Assembly (NCBI GenBank): GCA_003342895.1
Contig: PTFA01000055.1
Location: 2,078,021 to 2,142,020, forward strand
Length of the DNA stretch: 64,000 nucleotides
From: Casuarius casuarius
Taxonomy: Eukaryota; Chordata; Aves; Casuariiformes; Casuariidae
Reading direction: 5' to 3'
Shown here: piece after piece, positions 61,801 to 64,000 of the stretch
Layout: each line of letters starts with the position of its first letter
How positions within the stretch are numbered: position 1 is the stretch's first letter
The notes under the pieces: generated by a model
The model's database searches: none
Told to the model about the DNA's origin: nothing
Seen by the model: the letters and a program-made list of their open reading frames with translations, nothing else
Made by a program: the position numbers and the translations under genes

Positions 61801-64000
61801 TGGTAATTTCCCTTTCCTAGAACAACAGATATATTTAGAAAACGCAAGAGCTTAGGCACGTAATCCTTTTATCAGATCTAAGAAAAAAGCATTATACATT
61901 GGTTAGCATCAGCAACAGAACATCTCTGACCTTCCCATTTGATATGTCAGAATCGAGAAATCTGTAGAAACTTGAGCTTTTCTTTCAACCCTTCTGCTTC
62001 ACTGTTAATGTCGTGCTTATTGACACGTTTCTGTTAGTAGGAGCCCATTTGTGGTAATTTCAGAACTACAAGTGTTGTTTTAAATAGGCATTTCGTGATC
62101 TAAGTGAAGAAGTATTCTTGTTCTGTGGTGTGTCTCTTAGAGGTGAAAAGCCACATGTGTATTTATGATCTCCTCACAGATATAAGCTAGTCTGATTAAA
62201 TGACTCTGTAGCCATGGAAGGCAAAATATTAGGTTATGTGATTTGTCTTAAACTTGTTTTACATATATTCCTGTTGTTACTTTCTTAGTACAAGCATACG
62301 CTGAAGGCTTCTTTGTAATAGCTGTTTTTTTCTGAGCTGAAGCAATTACGTGGTGATTATGATTGTAAGGCTTGTAAGGTAATCTTGTAAGGCTTTGTAT
62401 CTTACATAAAGCAAATGGGATTACAATACACGTGAATCTCCTATATGTAAAGGAGTCTTAGATTCAAACCGTCTCTGAGTAAATCTGACATACGTGCATC
62501 AACGGATATAACTTCAGAATTCCTGACTGTACATGTAAACTGGAAAATGTCTATCTTGTGGAAATGTCATTTTAAATCCATTAGACCTAGCTTGATCTAG
62601 CAGAGCACTTGATCTCAATTTCAGCATTTGCATACATAATCTAATCATCAGTTAAGTTGCTTGGGTTTTTTTGCCTATGCATTTTGCCTATGCATTTTTT
62701 ATTAAGTGTAATGAAGGAATATCTCTGCTGCATACCTTATTCTATGTCAAAAGGCAAAGGAATGAGTTGAGAGAAGATACAATAAAACTGGTTTTAGGTA
62801 AGGCAAATCTTGAGCCCAAAGGAATATAGAAGAGCGTGTTTTCCAGTGTCAGCCTTCTCTGGGCTTCTAAAAATGGCTGTGTTAGACTGTGTTGCACTTC
62901 TGATAGCCATGTAACTGCATGAAAACTATTGAGAAATAGTTGATTGCTGATTACTTAGAAGCATATACTTTACTCCTTGCTGAGTTCTGCCATTTTAGTC
63001 TTAGAGTTTTTCTTAAGTTTTGATATGGGCTGAAATAATGCACTTAAGTGAGTTTACCAAGAGTATAAATCAGAATATTTTAGAAAAATATGTCTTGAAA
63101 CATCTTCATTTTGTTTTTATCAATTTAAATTCTGTTATTCATTTCAAATGTTCAGTCATAACTGAATTTACTTATAGGCCTTTTTGAAATGACAGCACTT
63201 GTTTAGTACAGCTTTTTTAATTCAAGTATCGGTCACTCTTTAGTTGAATTTAAGTGAATTTTAAACTATTGCATCTTCTTGCTGTATGCTTTTGGTTTAT
63301 ATTTCATTTGCCATTTTATTCCTCAGTATTGAACTCTGGATGGCTAGTGTGCTCAGTGATCTAGTAGTTAGTATCTTTTGCAGGCTTTGTTGTTTTTCTA
63401 TCTGTGCCTCTTCTAGATTTCTTATAAATAAGCAGGGACTTTCTGAGTCCCCACTGGAAAATTCCTGGTTTCGAAAAAATCCCAAGTTGTACTGTTCTTC
63501 TGGCTAGTAATTCATAAGAGTATCTTTTATTTATTTATTTATTTTAATCCCTTGAAAGCTTAATTATTTCACTTTGGGGATGAGGAGTATCTTGTCATAA
63601 GCTTTTAAGGAATCGAGTAGGTTTGATTATCTTTTTCCATGTGCTTGCTAACACCTTCTGAGAACTCTGAAAGATTTGTGAGATCCAACTTTGTTTTATG
63701 AAAAACCGTTCATGCTTCCGTTATGCTGCATTCTAGCCAATTTTTAAGAGAGTTAAAATAGTGGATTGCTCCTTTCATTTTTAAGAAATGTGTAAGCTTT
63801 TCATCTAAACTAAATAAAATTGTATTTAGTCTAGGTAAGATGAGACACATAGACATATAGATACTTTTACACGTTGAGCATAATAAAATTGCTTCGGATT
63901 TGACGAGAGAAGTAATCTAAATTCAGGACAAGTTACACTAGCCATCAAAGCAGTTCCGTATAGGAAACACTGCATCATAATTTATTTGATATGTTCTTAT
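34736..64000 (+). CDS. MTREX: MTREX (MTR4), exosome RNA helicase, exons 1-15; continues past the window
   Basis: Nuclear Ski2-like helicase that unwinds RNA for the exosome as part of the TRAMP, NEXT and PAXT complexes (known from human and yeast). Fifteen exons give 544 in-frame codons of about 1,040. Domains seen: acidic N-terminal tail (1-104), first RecA domain with AHTSAGKT (152-159), [15 protein letters not shown] (243-246) and SAT (274-276), second RecA domain with GIGIHHGG (442-449) and [10 protein letters not shown] (510-519). The KOW/arch and the C-terminal DSHCT domain must lie beyond 64000. Start codon at 34736 has A at -3 and G at +4 and gives [14 protein letters not shown], matching human [14 protein letters not shown]. 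One odd residue: Cys493 where human has Arg. Confidence 0.95.
35145..35276 (+). CDS. MTREX: MTREX exon 2
   Basis: Encodes [20 protein letters not shown] to VVSEDV, a charged, weakly conserved tail with a possible basic nuclear-localisation stretch (GKKPKLED). Donor AA|GTAAGT. Confidence 0.9.
   Translation, partial: KTIRGEVFSSCYREVQKGSRSQQCRRCNSGKEAKIGRCCIRRC
37011..37077 (+). CDS. MTREX: MTREX exon 3
   Basis: Split asparagine codon, then [20 protein letters not shown] and HE. Human has [20 protein letters not shown]. Acceptor TTTTTAG, donor GAG|GTGAGT. Confidence 0.94.
38495..38557 (+). CDS. MTREX: MTREX exon 4
   Basis: 21 codons from [17 protein letters not shown] to KAAK. Phase 0 at both ends. 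Confidence 0.92.
39105..39217 (+). CDS. MTREX: MTREX exon 5 (Walker A)
   Basis: [20 protein letters not shown] then [25 protein letters not shown] is motif I. Leaves in a split glutamate codon. Confidence 0.96.
40052..40226 (+). CDS. MTREX: MTREX exon 6 (motifs Ia-Ic)
   Basis: 58 codons, [20 protein letters not shown] to [11 protein letters not shown]; identical to human as far as I can recall it. [11 protein letters not shown] is motif Ia and TGD motif Ib. Confidence 0.97.
41250..41340 (+). CDS. MTREX: MTREX exon 7 (DEIH box)
   Basis: [20 protein letters not shown] then [14 protein letters not shown] is motif II (Walker B). Leaves with one base of a split glutamate codon. Confidence 0.97.
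41693..41817 (+). CDS. MTREX: MTREX exon 8 (motif III)
   Basis: [20 protein letters not shown] then [24 protein letters not shown] is motif III. The frame stays open into the intron up to 41907. Confidence 0.97.
42404..43241 (-). mobile_element. Candidate solo LTR in MTREX intron 8
   Basis: About 840 bases of unlike composition. Read on the minus strand it begins TGTGTTGTGC, contains CCTGCCTGCCTGC-type repeats in a GC-richer middle, has CAATAAAGCCTTATTGC (a poly(A)-signal context usual for LTRs, at about 42482-42498) and ends AATCACCACA. The ends are near inverted copies (TGTGTTG/CACCACA). I cannot find a convincing target duplication, and no internal retroviral sequence flanks it. Confidence 0.4.
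44336..44434 (+). CDS. MTREX: MTREX exon 9
   Basis: 33 codons, [20 protein letters not shown] to LVVDEN. Phase 0 at both ends; acceptor TTTATAG. Confidence 0.95.
45228..45330 (+). CDS. MTREX: MTREX exon 10
   Basis: [20 protein letters not shown] then a basic [11 protein letters not shown] linker between the RecA domains. Confidence 0.95.
45486..45617 (+). CDS. MTREX: MTREX exon 11
   Basis: [20 protein letters not shown] then [32 protein letters not shown] is motif IV of the second RecA domain. Only a 155-base intron separates it from exon 10. Confidence 0.96.
46821..46900 (+). CDS. MTREX: MTREX exon 12
   Basis: [20 protein letters not shown] then DKKLPQ, after a split aspartate codon. Acceptor TTTTTAG. 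Confidence 0.94.
48327..48437 (+). CDS. MTREX: MTREX exon 13
   Basis: 37 codons from [20 protein letters not shown] to [15 protein letters not shown] is characteristic of Ski2-like helicases (motif IVa). Confidence 0.96.
49561..49662 (+). CDS. MTREX: MTREX exon 14 (motif V; Arg-to-Cys)
   Basis: [20 protein letters not shown] then [14 protein letters not shown]. Contains motif V ([13 protein letters not shown]). Codon 49633-49635 is TGC (Cys493); human has ARK and yeast Mtr4 VRK at this place. Confidence 0.95.
50787..50912 (+). CDS. MTREX: MTREX exon 15 (motif VI)
   Basis: 42 codons, [20 protein letters not shown] to [17 protein letters not shown] is motif VI. This is the last exon in the window; the human continuation (GSADPLNSAF...) was not found downstream. 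Confidence 0.96.
50913..64000 (+). other. MTREX intron 15 (5' 13 kb)
   Basis: No MTREX exon was recognised here, so the intron runs off the window. Mostly AT-rich unique DNA. Local features: a G/C-richer block at 58441-58800 with overlapping open frames on both strands, a GC-rich block at 60010-60330, a C-run at 57648-57657 and a TTTA-type microsatellite at about 63523-63545. Confidence 0.6.
63523..63545. repeat. (TTTA)n microsatellite
   Basis: About five tandem TTTA units followed by TTTTAAT, inside MTREX intron 15. Confidence 0.85.

Noticed and set aside
1..64000. CRISPR arrays, operons, phage or bacterial systems
   Set aside because: The window is spliced vertebrate DNA; no regularly spaced repeats or prokaryotic gene layout were seen.

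Overview
This is vertebrate nuclear DNA, almost certainly from a bird. Coding exons are short and separated by AT-rich introns with canonical splice sites. Two helicase genes read very close to their human orthologues. The interspersed repeats are CR1 LINE fragments and an endogenous retrovirus of a type common in birds. The gene order (DHX29 and MTREX head to head) is the conserved amniote arrangement; in chicken this block lies on chromosome Z, so Z linkage is a reasonable inference, not something seen here.

Layout. 1-210 is the edge of a GC-rich, CpG-island-like segment. 211-3500 is intergenic and holds a degenerate tandem repeat at about 2500-3200. From 4009 to 34343, on the minus strand, lies DHX29. 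All 27 coding exons expected from the human gene can be placed, with exon 1 partly lost in a 154-base N gap (34093-34246). Exons 2-27 give 1,302 whole codons after a split first codon, against 1,369 residues for the whole human protein. DHX29 intron 3 contains a 4.96 kb endogenous retrovirus (25691-30652) in the opposite orientation to the gene. It has two LTRs, a tRNA-Ser-like primer site, a broken gag, almost no pol, and a broken env. The two genes share a CpG-island promoter; their start codons are 392 bases apart. From 34736 to the right edge, on the plus strand, lies MTREX. Exons 1-15 (544 codons, about half the protein) are present, and the last 13 kb of the window is the unfinished intron 15. 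Intron 8 carries a possible solo LTR.

How the genes relate. DHX29 is a DEVH-box helicase that binds the 40S ribosomal subunit and helps scanning on structured 5' leaders. MTREX (MTR4) is the Ski2-like helicase that feeds RNA to the nuclear exosome. They are linked by the shared promoter, not by a common pathway.

No prokaryote-like system, CRISPR array or operon is present, and I found no new gene. The points most worth a second look are: the mosaic retrovirus with its tRNA-Ser primer site; two decayed copies of DHX29 exon ends inside neighbouring introns; a weak 5' splice site that splits the DHX29 DEVH box; and an Arg-to-Cys change in a conserved MTREX motif.
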